DNA of 64,000 nt. Source: Stercorarius parasiticus (lineage: Eukaryota; Chordata; Aves; Charadriiformes; Stercorariidae). The translations under genes were made by a program, and so were the position numbers. Below are positions 37,801 to 49,933 of this stretch, one piece after another. The stretch lies in the NCBI GenBank assembly GCA_013396915.1, contig VWZL01002221.1, positions 268,265 to 332,264 of the forward strand. The letters are read 5' to 3'. The notes below the pieces were generated by a model, which had not been told where the DNA came from, made no database searches, and was given only the letters and a program-made list of their open reading frames with translations. How positions within the stretch are numbered: the first letter of the stretch is position 1; each line of letters opens with the position of its first letter.

Positions 37801-40800
37801 GATAACACATAAATCACTTGATAAAGGGGTCATTTTGTAATACCTGTTTACTCTGTTAACTTCTGATAAATCACAATCTGATAGTCCTTTTTCTTGGATT
37901 TCTAATAAACTAGACTCTACTTCAATAATATTCTAGATGATTATTTTCCCCCTGCTAGGGAAATGTGAATGCAGATTTATCTTTTAAGGTATTCAAAAAG
38001 GCTTGCCAGCATTGTAATATTAAAAGATATTTAAATTTGAAATCTCATTCAATTCTAATAGCTACTTTTATTTCACCTAAAAATTCTCATGTATTCCAGA
38101 TAAAATGAAATGTGTTCCAGTGTTTCTGTTCTTCAGTGCAGTAAAGGACAGATATCTTTTACTTACTTCCTGCTTTCATTTTTCAGAGTGAATAATTTCA
38201 AGTTTCATATGTGGCAATATAACCTATATGACATAAAATCTATTAGATTTATGTAAAAAATTGAAACTATATTTGAAAAAGATTTTTATTAATTTAGATG
38301 AGACCAGATTTAAAATTTACATAGAAATTAGTTATATATTATGAGTAATGATCAGTGAGACTAATAATTACTCCAGAAAAACAGGTACATGGACAGTGGG
38401 ACAAAATTAAACATTGTTTTAATTAAGGTAACAATGAAAAATGTTCTTTATACTGTTCTTTGATTTTTTTAAGCAAAGTAAATACAACAGATTTGCTATC
38501 ACAGGGAAAAATTGTTTAAGTAATTTAATATGCATAAGAAATTAAGTGGATACAAAACTTTGAGGGGTTGTGTTGAAATAGGAATTGTGATTTAGAGATA
38601 TTCCCAGGGAATCTTCTCATTTGAATCTGAGTTCTGCTTAACTTGGTGATTAACCAAATTTGACAAAACCTTAGGCAATCACAAAACAAAAGTATAGTTC
38701 TGTAAAAAATACTCAGTCATGCCTTGATGACTCTTAACTTATTGCTTAAATAATTTTCAGCATCTCCAAAATTTTAGCATTATTCATGAAGTTTCATAGC
38801 TGATAAGATTTAAATCTTAATCTGTTCCGCTTTTCATATAAACTCAAGTAGTTGGTTTACAGCTATCCTTCTATTTTGCTGAAATAAATTCTTCACATAA
38901 TTTTTCTTCTTTACTTTTCTTAAAGATTATTCTCTTTGCTTTCATGAGACTTTTAAAATTCTCATATGGCTATGGGGATGAAATAAAATTCCTCTTGACT
39001 TTGTGGGATAATATATGAGCTCTAATATTTGTTTCTTTTTTTCTTTTGAAAACTTATGGTATTTATGTCAACAATGTCATCAGAGTTAAGTCTGTTGTCT
39101 ATATAAGTTTATTACAGTGCCTAAAACAATGAAATGTTTTTTCCAGAGCAAACTTCTATTTTATTTTTTAAGAAGTAACACTTTTTTAAAAATGCAGCAA
39201 ATACTGGGTACCCTAGAATGTAAATAATACCACCTTTTTAAACTAACAAGTAGAATATAGTTGGGGGCTGACATGTATGTAGTAACTGTGTAACAGTTCC
39301 AAAATCTGTGATTTGCTCTATAAACACCGGTAAGGGACATAGGTCAAGGGAGGGATTTACTGTTTCTGTCTCTCTGTTAAGGTGATTCCTCCCAGGCAAT
39401 TGCCTCCCATGCAATTCTCAGCAGAAAGACAGTCTAGTTTGAGAAGAAATCTGACCTAGGCACCATGACTAACCCTCTGTCTATAAAACAATATACTTTT
39501 GGTTCAATAATATGCAAAAACTCCTGTGATTTTACATTCCAGTTGGCAAGCCTCTGCTCAAGGGCTGACTATCTGTATGTACTTGCACAACATATCTAAG
39601 ACTGAACCAAGTTTACCTGTGATTTAGGTATTGAAAGTCCCGAGCAGTGATCTCATCTGCTTACTTCTCAGGGCTGCTCAGCACTGTTTAAGACGAAGTG
39701 AGGGCACCTCCAGAGGCATATTAGTCATTTAAGTGACCATGTCTAGTCTTCCTATGGAGAGTTTAGGAAGCCAATGTTCCTCTTGGGTTTTGATACCTAA
39801 TTTCAACTGAAATTATTCATTGAATCTTTCCCTCTTTTGCCCATCTATATCTTAGAGCATTCAGGAAGCTAATAATCTGAAAGGTTTTAGCTCTACGTTA
39901 CTCTTGTCCTAGGAAGGTTCCCTACATTTTAATGAATCCCAAGTACCTCCTTTCCTCACTGTTCTTGTTAAAGCTGAACCACGTAGAAGCCTCAGAGGGA
40001 GAATGGAAAAGAGTGAACCCAACATTAATATAGTAGTCAGACTCTTCAGCTGCATCAGAAGAGTTGAGAGTAAATTGAAGACATCTAAATTTAACTCCTA
40101 CCTGTGGCTATATGTGAGCTGGTTGTCTAAGCTCCATTATGGCCTAGAAAGCAACTAGGCTGAACCATTTCTAAGAGGTCTACTTTAGAATGAGACAAAT
40201 TGTCCTCAAGGCTCCATTGCTTGTACTGACTACTTCTCTGTAGACTGCAATGGGATTTTACATTCCAAGTGCACAAATCTGCATTATAACCATATAGCCC
40301 TCTAATACACTATTGCCATTGCTAATAAGTCACCAGTTTTGCACAAGTTTGCAGTGCCTCAGGCCCAAGGTTTGTCAGGCTTGCCCTCTGAACTTTTCTT
40401 GACTCTCCTGCATCTTTGTCTCACCTATTTTACCTGTGATTGCAATTTTTCTAATTCACCAGATCTAAGTCTGCTTTGTTTTAATTTTTTTATGGTAGAA
40501 CCACAGTAGCAAGCATTTTTTCTATGTAGAATGAGATATTTTCAACAATTACTTAGCTAGTGGTGCAATGTAGAGAAATACATAGGCCTGATATGATACC
40601 GGAGACACTGAGAAGTGGAGATGCAGGATGTGATGTAGAGCAGTATAGGCGTGGGATAGTAAGAGGTGGGGCACAGCATCAGCACTGGAGGCCTCCTGGC
40701 TATAAACAACTCACCCATTCTCAATTAAAGTGCAAACCTGTAGTTGTAGACACTTGATTTTAGGTGTAGCAGAACAAAGAAATAATACCTAACATACATT

Positions 40801-41034
40801 TCTTACATATAATGGTCAATTAATTGCCTACATTAGAAACATGAAAAAGCAGAAAACTGTGTTTAATATTTAAGGCCTAGGTTTATAGCATCACTGCAGC
40901 ATGTCCCCACCAATGAGTAAGAATTGAATTCACGTACTGTTGCACTATATCTAACAAACTAGATTCCAGACAATCTGTCTTGGATTTTCCCAGACAATAC
41001 ACCTGGATTCTTTGTAATAACAAAAAGAGACGGT
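34801..41034. other. AT-rich stretch, no supported gene
   Basis: Open frames up to 115 codons have no recognised domain. A-rich runs occur at 35921-35934 and 37150-37170. A slightly more GC-rich piece lies at about 40560-40740, containing a 65-codon frame that I do not recognise. Confidence 0.5.
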
Positions 41035-41537
41035 AGGGCATCTCTGTATGAAGACTTTATTAAACTTTCAAACATAGATAAATACAATACCATGAGCACA
41101 AGCAAAAAAAAAAAGTAGTAAACTCATTCATTGCTGCAGTAAAATAATGCTGTATACAAAATCCCATCTATCTCTACCACTGCTTCCTATTCTGAGAATT
41201 TTGCTATCACAAAACAACATCAGTCTTGCAACAAATAACCACTTAAAGTACTTTGTGTCCAATGTGATTTTTCACCACAAAAATGTGGTGTATGATACAT
41301 GATCACTACTGAAAGAATTCGGTATTTAAATATTTTGGGCAATATACTGATTTCACTAAAACAGACCATTACAGTATATTCCTATAAAAATACCACTGAG
41401 AAATACTTATACATTTCAAATATATAAACACCTGAGCTGTGTCCAGCTGTTTAGTTGTATAATCTGCTGCAGCACTACTGATGTATTCTTGCTTAGCTGA
41501 CCTTGGTGACTAGACAATAACTTCAAACCATTTAAAA
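41035..41537 (-). other. Candidate 3' terminal exon, mostly 3' UTR, minus strand
   Basis: On minus, a strong acceptor ('tttttctctccccaaacag') ends at 41538, so the exon would begin at 41537. One frame reads only eight residues (FKWFEVIV) before TAG. Another stays open for about 41 codons. The rest resembles a 3' UTR, with AT-rich sequence, a T run, a small hairpin (caccaca/tgtggtg at 41273-41290) and AATAAA at 41061-41056. Cleavage would fall near 41035-41045. No upstream exon was identified in the window, and a repeat-derived or chance arrangement is possible. Confidence 0.3.
41056..41061 (-). promoter_or_regulatory. AATAAA polyadenylation signal (candidate)
   Basis: The hexamer on the minus strand is followed by 'gtcttcatacagagatg' and then a GT-containing region. 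It supports the candidate terminal exon that starts at 41537. Confidence 0.35.
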
Positions 41538-42394
41538 CTGTTTGGGGAGAGAAAAATCATGTCCATTTGTGACAAGCAATCATCTGGACAGAAACACTAA
41601 CTGAAAGAGTCAAATAGGGTCTGCCAACAGACTGCCAAATGTCAAGATTAGTTAAAATACAATGATGAAGATCAGGACATAGTCTATGGGTCAAATCCTG
41701 GGGTCAAAACCATTTCCCTTGGAGGATAGAATTGAACATTCAAAGGTGACATTCCTCAGCCCTGGTACTGTTCCTATGCACAAACGTTTCCTTTATGTAG
41801 GGTTACAGCAGCCTAAATATATGTTTCAACTTGTTTGGTATAGCAAAGATGAGAGAAATCCTTAACTACTGTGAAAGGAACAATTCTGCACAGTCTACAG
41901 GAAAATGGAAAGGTGGTATTTAGGCCACCCTTATGCATGTATTCATGCTGAAATCTTTCTGATCTTCTTTTGATGCTGATCAGTGAGACACAGCTACTTT
42001 CACAGTGCAATATCCAGCCACTGCAGGTAGCAGACAGGTATACTGTGAAGCAATCTGAATTTCATCCCTGTTGGCTAGGTGGCTCAAGTATTGGAATGAA
42101 TGTTTAGATAGTTAAACTCTGAGATACTAACATATTTCTGAGAGTCTGGAATATTCTTCTCAACATAAAAAATGCTAGATCGTGATTTCAAATACAAGTG
42201 TATGTTTTGATCATTGGGAAAGTAGCAAATCAATTAATAATGTCGGAGGAAAGAAAGAATGCAGTGCTGAATATTAGCTAAAACCTCCAATCACCCCAAA
42301 AAGAATAGAGAGATGTCACAGCAGTACAAGTGTGTGCTTATTTGTTTTGTCTTGGTCTAGAAAAATCAATTCAGTAGAGAATATTTTTGACTGG

Positions 42395-42888
42395 GATACC
42401 CAGTTGAAGAAGGACAAGGAACTGCTGGAGAGGGTACAGCAAAGGGCTACAAAGATGATTAGGGGATTGGACCAACTCTCTTATGAAGAAAGGCTGAAGG
42501 ATTTGGGTCTCTTCAGTCTGGAAAAAAGAAGACTGAGGGGGGATCTTATCAACGCTTATAAATACTTAAAGGATGGGTGTCAGGAGGATGGGGCCAGGCT
42601 CTTTTCAGTGGTGCCCAGTGACAGGACAAGAGGTAACGGGCACAAACTTGAACATGGGAAGTTCCACCTAAACATGAGGAGGAACTTTTTTGCTTTGAGG
42701 GTGGCAGAGCACTGGAACAGGCTGCCCAGAGAGATGGTGGAGTCTCTGTCTCTGGAGACATTCAAAACCCGCCTGGATGCATTCCTGTGCAACCTGTTCT
42801 AGGTGACCCTGCTCTGGCAGGGGGATTGGACTGGATGATCTCCAGAGGTCCCTTCCAACCCCTACCATTCTGTGATTCTGTGACTGTA
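42395..42888 (+). mobile_element. CR1 LINE, 5'-truncated, C-terminus of ORF2 plus 3' UTR
   Basis: CR1 is a non-LTR retrotransposon. This copy keeps only the end of ORF2 and the short 3' UTR. The frame is open to TAG at 42800-42802 and contains the C-terminal CR1 motifs [35 protein letters not shown] and [17 protein letters not shown]. After the stop come 'ctctggcagggggattgg', 'ggtcccttccaacccc' and an octamer tail of the form 'attctgtg'. The reverse transcriptase and endonuclease are missing, so it cannot move alone. The intact reading frame and clean tail mark it as the youngest CR1 here. The frame upstream to 42332 is host sequence, not element. Confidence 0.95.
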
Positions 42889-42989
42889 TAGAAGTAGAAA
42901 GGTTGCTTGGATATTGTAAAATGTTGAAGAATATCATACTTTGATAAGAAGATCAGAATAATGTCCTGGGTTTAGAGCATCTTTCATTC

Positions 42990-43215
42990 ATTCAGTGGCC
43001 AGTCTAGCCCAAACCATAACAGATCGGTGGTCTATCTGTCCCAAAGCCTGTCTTCGCAAGGACAGCAGAAGGCGCTTGAGAAAGGACTAAAATAGGGCAA
43101 GTGCCTGCTGATTGCTTGCTTCCCTGAAATATCTTTCCAGCCCCCAGTGATCTGTGCCCCTGAGACTTTCAGACCAACAGGAGTTGTCTTCTGTATTTAA
43201 TACTTTCCAATTATA
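42990..43215 (+). repeat. Old avian interspersed repeat, class unresolved
   Basis: The sequence 'ccagtctagccc', 'tctgtccca', 'acagcagaaggcgcttgag' and later 'ccagcccccagtgatctg' follows the order of a common, diverged bird repeat that I recognise by pattern. I cannot name it with certainty. No open frame is present. Confidence 0.5.
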
Positions 43216-46200
43216 CAATATCAGCTATGCCTGCATGCAGCCCTTGACAAAAGGCAGATCTTTCAAGGTACCTAAAGAATGTGTCTATGATTTTACTCCT
43301 TCCTAAATATACTTCACTTTGCAGTAACAGCATCATATTTTAATTTTCATAAAATGCCCCCAGGAGCATTAATCGTACCTGCTTCATGCGTTGGCCCTAT
43401 AATTGTTTCCTGCTCCTCATGACCTGCAATAATATAGGTATAGTTTGATCTTTTTGATACATTCCTTCTAGTTCAAATAGCTTATGAGTGTCTTTAATTT
43501 TTATGACATTTGTATGATTTATACTAAATCCTTGGGGCACTCCCTGATTGTACCACAGATATTGCTACTTTTGTCAGTTTGGAACTTTTATCCCAACTGC
43601 TTTCATGAGGTTTGTAACTCTCGGAAGACACTCCTTGGGTCTGAAAGCTGTATAGACTTTAACCATGTGCTGAACTTCCAGTTCACAGAAGGTGTATGCT
43701 ATAACAACTCGGAAAAAAATGGGAAGAGCAAAGAGGAATTTATGGCTTTGAAGTCTGACTTGTGCAGTTCTGCCAGAAAATTTTATTTTCTGTTGTTTCA
43801 GAGTTTTAATTCCCCAGTCTCCTCTTTAACATTTGCAAAACAATGCAGTAGAAAAGGCTGAAATTCCAGGATGGGAAAAAAATGGTGCTGCCATTATAAT
43901 GTGAAGCTGCCTAATGTGTTCAGGTTTGGATTAGGTACTCTGAAAAAAAGTGATAGTTTTGTATAGGACAGTCCATGATTTGTTACGGCAGAGACCAATT
44001 TGTCATTTATGGTTTATCTGTTCATTCATCTTGTATCTCTTTTTTTCGCTTTCTGCTGGAAATATAAAACAACCAGGGAGGAAAGGCATTAAAGATTTGC
44101 TTAAAAAGATCAATTGCACTTCAATGCGCTTACTTTGCTTATTAAATTGAAAGTTTGCGGTTTTATCAGTTTGACATATACATAAAATGAGGTGTTCAAA
44201 AAAAAGAAAAAAATAAATACACAAAAAAAAAACCCTCATAGAAACATCATACTTTTTCCTGATTATTACACAATGGTAGACAAAAAAAAATAGAAACAAC
44301 AATTTTTTACCAGTGACAGAATATGTGGCAGATTAATGATTGTTATTTGAATCTACATTTTAGTTCATTTTGCTTCAGGACATAAGTTAATAGGATATTG
44401 ATGGCATTTGAACTCAGAACTACGTGTTCTGTAAACAAAGATTGTGTAAATTCAACTAGGTCATTTTGCCACCTGATCTCTGTATCCTCAAAATGTGGGT
44501 ATGTTTCCTGAGAACTATTATAGAAAATAGAAATACCTGAAAAAGATACATGCACTGCTACATGCTTTCTTCCCTTCCCAAACATGAATTTTTACTTCTT
44601 TGTTTACAGAAACTATGCCTTCGGTTCTGTAAGGACTTAAGCATGACAATATGTTTGGTTACAGCATTATTTTGGCAGATTTTGAGGAAAATATCCCATA
44701 TTAAATTCTTAGGATAGAGATAAACCCTCCTTTTAGCCCTATGTATGCTTCCTTTATTCTTCTTTGTTTCTTTCTTTTTATGTTTATCCCTCTTAAAATG
44801 TATTTAAGAAAAAAACCCAAACTATTCTGTTAATAAGTTCCTCTGTTGTTTCAAGTGCTTGCAATAATAAATCATAGTGTTACTCTAATAACTCTTAGTT
44901 TCCTGAGCTTATAAATTTCATTGGAGAACTTCTTATATTATTACATCACCTAATAAAGTAAGTTACTTATGTAAGATCCACTGGCTTTTTCAAAACTCAA
45001 GTGTACCCTTGCACATTTTTTTGACTGTGTGTGTCATAGACTCATGCACCTTTTATCACCCAGAAAGTACAAAAAAAGACCTTAAAAATATGTTTTACAA
45101 ACATCTCACCTTCCCATGAAAGCTGATACAGGCCATCACTGCAATAATGTTGCTTATTTATGCTGTACTCAGTGGAGGACGCTCTGTGCAAAAGAAAATC
45201 AGAAGAAAGGGGGAAAAAGGAATGAACAAAATAATTGTTTGTGACTGGTATTTTGCGGTATAGCTCACCATCTTCCTGCTGCCCCAAATCAGGAAACACT
45301 TCAACAAACAAAAATTTTGTGAAGCATGTTTACAACATAGATAAGGAATATGAAAATATGTCACTTTTTCAAGATAAAGTGTTTTAAGCTTTTTGAAAAG
45401 TAAAATGAGACTGTGTCTTGAAACTAAAATTGCGGTTACTCAGTGTTTAGGGATGGAGAAAGGAAAATAAATTAGTTATGGTGGTGGCAGAATGCAAAGT
45501 TTCAGATTCGATCCTTTTGAAAGCAATGTGGAAACAAAGGATCAAATAATGGCATAAAGTGATACAGTTTCTGATTCACTGAGTGTAGGAAACAAAAAAA
45601 ACAACAAAGTCAGTTAAATTCATTTTTGTGGGGATTTCAAAAATACTGATGGGGTGACAGAGACTGAAACACAAACTTAGACCTGCTCAGAGATGAGACT
45701 AGTAATTTTCACATTCCTAGTCCCTTCAACATTTCTTGAGGATTTTGCTGTTTTGTCTCAAACCTTGTGAAAAAAATGAATTTTAACTCCTTGCTCTAAT
45801 GGGTGATACATAATGGAAACAGTGTTTGGTTGTACCAGGGATTCATAAAAGATCTAAACTCAACGTGTTAGTGGAAAATTGCTGCAGAAAGGTACTTAGC
45901 TGCATGTGAAAAATATAGAAACCCTTCTAGCCCAAAGGTGGCAGGACAAAATGTTCTAGCAAGTTATCAGTTTGCAGTTTCTCGGTATATCTGTGGAAAT
46001 GCCTGTAAAAACAGAGGAACCGGCTAGAAGTCCTTTTCAGTTTCATGTTCCTAAGTATACCGAATGTATACTCAGTAATTTATGCTGGATATAGGTTGGT
46101 GTCTTTGGTCATTTAGGAGAGCTGAATACATCCAACACTGGTCAGGGAAATTTACCCATCCTCCCTGCCTGCACTGCCCCAAGGCATGAGAAGGCACAAA

Positions 46201-46716
46201 GTAGCAAAAGGCAGCTGAAATAATTTGGTTTGCTTGCCTGTAAAATTCTGGTAGCTAACAACTGCATGCATCACAGTTGCCCTCCCCAGCACTGTCCTCT
46301 GCCTTTTGAAGTACCATATATTAACAGTCAGTCTACTGAAAAACAAACAAACCTCTCCCCCACTTAAAGTGTGCCCAGTATTTAAATAAACTGAGAATAC
46401 TTTTTCCAAAAATTGTTTCTTTTAGATTTTTGATAATGCTTGCATTTTATTCATGACAATATTTTTATAATGTGTAAAAAGACTATTTTAATAGAAGATA
46501 ATTAGATCATCTCTATGGTTTATAGTAGTCTGATATGTAGAGTTGTTGCTCATTTCTTTTCAAAATAAAACAGGAACACATAATGGTGTTTTTCAGGATT
46601 TTTTGTTTTGTTGGGTTTTTTTGCTGGTTTTTTTTTTTTTTGAAGAGATAGGACTGACAGCGCTTTAGCAGTTTTATGCAAAAATATCTGTGTCTCATAA
46701 CTGACATATCACTTCC
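43216..46716. other. AT-rich stretch, no supported gene
   Basis: Open frames reach 125 codons (plus 43484-43861) with no recognised domain. A-rich tracts occur at 44195-44235. A T/G-rich run lies at 46596-46643. Nothing further is supported. Confidence 0.5.
46596..46643. repeat. T-rich (TTTTG)-type tract
   Basis: T runs are interrupted by single or double G, ending in a 14-T run. It lies about 75 bases left of the large hairpin. Confidence 0.8.
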
Positions 46717-46789
46717 TTGTATCTAAGACACTAACTGGGTGATTCACCACTGCAGATGGTGAATCACCTAGTTAGTGTCTTATATACAA
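46717..46789 (+). repeat. 73-nt near-perfect hairpin (33-bp arms, 7-nt loop)
   Basis: Arm 46717-46749 pairs with arm 46789-46757 around the spacer ctgcaga (46750-46756). Of 33 positions, 31 are Watson-Crick pairs, one is a G-T wobble (46737/46769) and one is a mismatch (46723 C with 46783 T). Pairing stops sharply at 46716/46790. The size and shape fit a precursor microRNA, a minimal inverted-repeat element, or a template-switch mutation. The wobble is G-U only if the plus strand is the RNA; on the minus strand it would be an A-C mismatch. Confidence 0.9.
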
Positions 46790-47681
46790 CTTTTGGCTAA
46801 CATTTCTTCCTATACTATAATAGAGGAACAAAAGAAGAGCAAGCCCCATCTTTATGATGTTTTGATTACACTTTTAAAATGTGCAGATGCTTCAAAGATT
46901 CAGTAGTTGCAGAAAGAAAGGAAATGGATTACAATTATTCCTCCATTTGAAAAAGAAAACAAACACAGCAGCTTTTTGCAGTACTGCTAAAGTTCGTATT
47001 TTAATCAGGTTGCACAAAACAAGACTGTATTAAGCTTATCTGGACTTATCTCTTCATTCCTTTATAAATAAATACAAATTGACATCTTTTTTTTTATTGA
47101 AAATCTGAAACAAAACCTGATGTGGTACTTTAATTTAAGGCATAGATATCCATAACAATTCTTTTTGTAATCCTATTAGGGACAAATTTATCTCAGATTG
47201 GTTTTGTTTTAAAATTAAGTTGACACTTGCACAGATCACAAACCTAATCTCATTCAGTGCTTTTTCTGTCTCCTTACATGTTCAGTATAAATCCCAGGAA
47301 ATTCTGATACCAGTGAAATTCTTCACTTTTACTTAAGCATGATGTGATCAAAATCAAGCTTATTTTGATTTTATAACTGGTTCTGATAAGTTACATCTGT
47401 TGAAATCTCCACTGAAATTTCCTATTTCTTATTTGTGCAAAGATTAACTTTTACTCCTTAGGTCAAGAAGCTTGCAACTCGCTAGCTTTGCTTTATATTT
47501 CTTTTATTTTGAAGTTATTATTCTACCCTGACACGGATCAGTGCGAAAGGTTAGAGGTATCCATGGAGCAGACTTTGCATAGAACTCATGAGAGAATTTC
47601 AGAGTAAATCCATTGAGTTCACGTATTTGGCAGACGTTGTTAAGTCCAGGGGTTATCTTCTCAATAACCTCTTTATTTCCA
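46790..47681. other. AT-rich stretch, no supported gene
   Basis: Only short frames are present. A small 8-bp hairpin (atcaaaat/attttgat) lies at 47347-47369. Confidence 0.6.
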
Positions 47682-48263
47682 TGTGTGATTGGTTGACCTT
47701 GGGGGCCTGTCAGACCCCCACCCAGCCGCTTTTTCACTTGCCCTCATCAACAGAACAGGGGGAGAAAATAAGATGAAAAACACCTGAGTTGAGATAAAGG
47801 CAGATTACTATGTAAAGGGAAAGCTGTGTGCAGAAGCAAAGCAAAAAGAGGAATTTTTTCACTACATGCTATGGTGAGGCAGATGTCCAAACACCTCCTG
47901 GGAAGCAGGGCCTCAGGGTCGCTTTGGACAACAAATGCCATAACCCCCAAATGCTCCCCTCCTCCTTCTCCTCCTTTTCCTCAACATTTATTGTAGAGCA
48001 TAAATTCATATGATACAGGAAATTCCTTTGGTCAGTTTGGTCAGCTGTCATGGCTCTGTCACTTCCCAGCCTCTTCCTCGCCCCCAGCCTACTGGCCTTT
48101 GGAGTGGGTGTTGGAGAGAAAGCCTTGAAGTTGTGCGAGCCCTGCTCAGCAATAGCCAAAACACTGGTGCCTTATCAACTCTGTTGTAGCCACAAACGCA
48201 AAGTAAAGCTCTATGTGGGCTGTTGTGAGGGAAGTTAACTCCACCCCAGCCAGACGCAGTACA
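47682..48263 (-). mobile_element. ERV LTR, near complete, minus strand
   Basis: Read on minus from 48263, it begins TGTACTGCGTCTGGCTGG and 'ggggtggagttaact', a decayed form of the avian LTR start TGTCCTGG...GGGATAGAGTTAA. The U3 region carries 'gctgaccaaactgaccaaagg', just upstream of the position where related LTRs have a TATA box. Here the TATA region is degenerate ('gctctacaataaatg'). The minus 3' end is close to 'aaggtcaaccaatcacaca' at 47700-47682. The middle part, with 'gaggcagatgtccaaacacctcctggg' on plus, differs from the fragment at 1472-1762, so it is a different subfamily. No target-site duplication was clear, and no internal retroviral genes adjoin it. Confidence 0.8.
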
Positions 48264-49556
48264 CCACTGAACAGTGATGCATATTATTTATGTATTACAT
48301 TCAGATATCTGACCTTTGTGAGACGTCCTCTATCCTCTTTAGTTCAAATGAATCATAAACTGAGGCTGTGGATCTGAAAAGCTTCAGGGGATAAATTTGC
48401 ACAGTAAAATATTAAGTTCAACTTAATTAGATACATTAATGATCAGGCTTTTGGTAAAAAGCAATAGGGATTGTTTTGTTCATTTTTGTCATGCAAACAA
48501 AATGCCAAAGATCTTGGAAACAATTCAGAGGAGAACTTATTAGGGGGAAAATGAAAATATTAAAGGGATATTTGGAGTGGGGAAGAACTAGGAAGAAAAG
48601 AAGTTATTGCAGGCTTCCTGGCAGTCTTATTAATTTCACGTCTTTGCATTGTAAATTTAATTAGCATAATCCCATTTGAAAAGCAGTGTTTTACATGGAA
48701 GAAAAATATCCTAATGACTGGTCTTAAAGGAGAGAGGAGGGAAGGAATTAAGCTAAACTGTATTACAGAAGGTTAAGTAACGTATGTTCACTGTCTTTTC
48801 AGTGAGCTAAATAATAAGATAATATTTAATTAACGAACATTAAGGAACAAATAGCTTCTTGGCATACCATGGCTTTGTCTACATTCAATGAAATTGATCT
48901 TTTTTTTTTTTCTCATTAAAAAAATGGAGTAAAATCAAGACTCTGTTACAATAATCTTAAAATGGCTAATTCTCAACAAGACACGGCACTGGTTGGGGTA
49001 TTATTTCAGTCACAGTAGTGTTCAAGGTCATGGGACTTGCCTACCGAATGGCTTTTTGCTTCTCAACTTCTTGAATGCGATGTATTCCAACAGACTTTTA
49101 TTTCACTCTCTGTTCCCAATGTAGAGTAACAATTGCTCAGACCGGTTTTGTTATTTTCTGAAAGAAGAGCAAATGTGGGATTGTTCATATATATATGAGC
49201 GTTTACTTGCTTTAAAGTTTTTTTCTGAGGTAGTTATTTTTTAAACATAGAAATGTGTGTGCTTGACATATCTATCTCCACAAATTTTGTTTCTCCTAAC
49301 AAATATTTTAGTGGATGCAGTGAAAGAAAAAGCTTAAAGATCTTAAAAAATTCAAACATTCAAAAATTGTGTTCCTAGGAACAAGGGGTTTGATTTAAAG
49401 ATATCTTAATTTTTAAATTAAATTACTGGCAATCTCCACCATCTGTTGAATTCATTACAATTTTCATATTAGTCATCTTTTTAAAAACTCTTTTCTAAAA
49501 TCATAACAATCAGAAAGCTCTTCAGTAAAAGCTTATATTTGTATCTAATTTTTCAG
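48264..49556. other. AT-rich stretch, no supported gene
   Basis: Short frames only. It leads into the polypyrimidine stretch and acceptor at 49556 of the candidate exon. Confidence 0.55.
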
Positions 49557-49818
49557 AACCCGAACCCAAGAACTAAAGCAAGAAAATACTCTTAGCCTTA
49601 CAACTCATAATAAAATTGTGAGAGAGAATTTTGATGAAATAATTCCTTATGATGTTTGCTGTAGAAAAATTCTGCAGTTGCTCAGAATGGCCTTGAATAA
49701 AGGACTTCCAATTTCATCCAGATGCTGTCAAGTTCTCTTTGAAAAATACCGTAATCAATCATCCATAATGTTCCAGTTAATCTTAGAATCAGAGGAGATA
49801 GAAATGGAACCACCTTAA
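49557..49818 (+). CDS. Candidate terminal coding exon, product unknown
   Basis: The segment follows an acceptor-like 'gtatctaatttttcag' ending at 49556. It is open for about 87 codons to TAA at 49816-49818. The translation starts around TRTQELKQENTLSL, continues with NFDEIIPYDVCCRKILQLL and MALNKGLPISSRCCQVLF, and ends in an acidic tail (ESEEIEMEPP). The composition looks like a real protein: an amphipathic Leu-rich helix, Cys pairs and a charged C-terminus. AATAAA follows at 49928-49933, 110 bases after the stop. I do not recognise the family. No partner exon was found upstream in the window, so it may be a terminal exon of a long-intron gene, an alternative last exon, or a chance frame. Confidence 0.33.
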
Positions 49819-49838
49819 TCAGATGCTTAATTCTGAGT

Positions 49839-49868
49839 AGTTCATGGTAATATAGTTCATAGTAATAT
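49839..49868. repeat. 15-bp tandem duplication
   Basis: agttcatggtaatat is followed directly by agttcatagtaatat, differing at one base. It lies just after the stop codon of the candidate exon. Confidence 0.85.
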
Positions 49869-49927
49869 ATTCTCTAGTATCAGAGCTAGAGTAAATGCAG
49901 TTTTTAAGGTACTGCAGTATAATTAAA

Positions 49928-49933
49928 AATAAA
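49928..49933 (+). promoter_or_regulatory. AATAAA polyadenylation signal (candidate)
   Basis: A hexamer 110 bases downstream of the stop at 49818. The spacing suits a short 3' UTR, but the surroundings are AT-rich, so the hexamer alone is weak evidence. Confidence 0.3.

Noticed and set aside
42549..42937. Minus frames of 70-89 codons over the CR1
   Set aside because: Antisense shadows of the CR1 ORF2 C-terminus.
43484..43861. 125-codon plus frame
   Set aside because: No recognisable motif or splice context.
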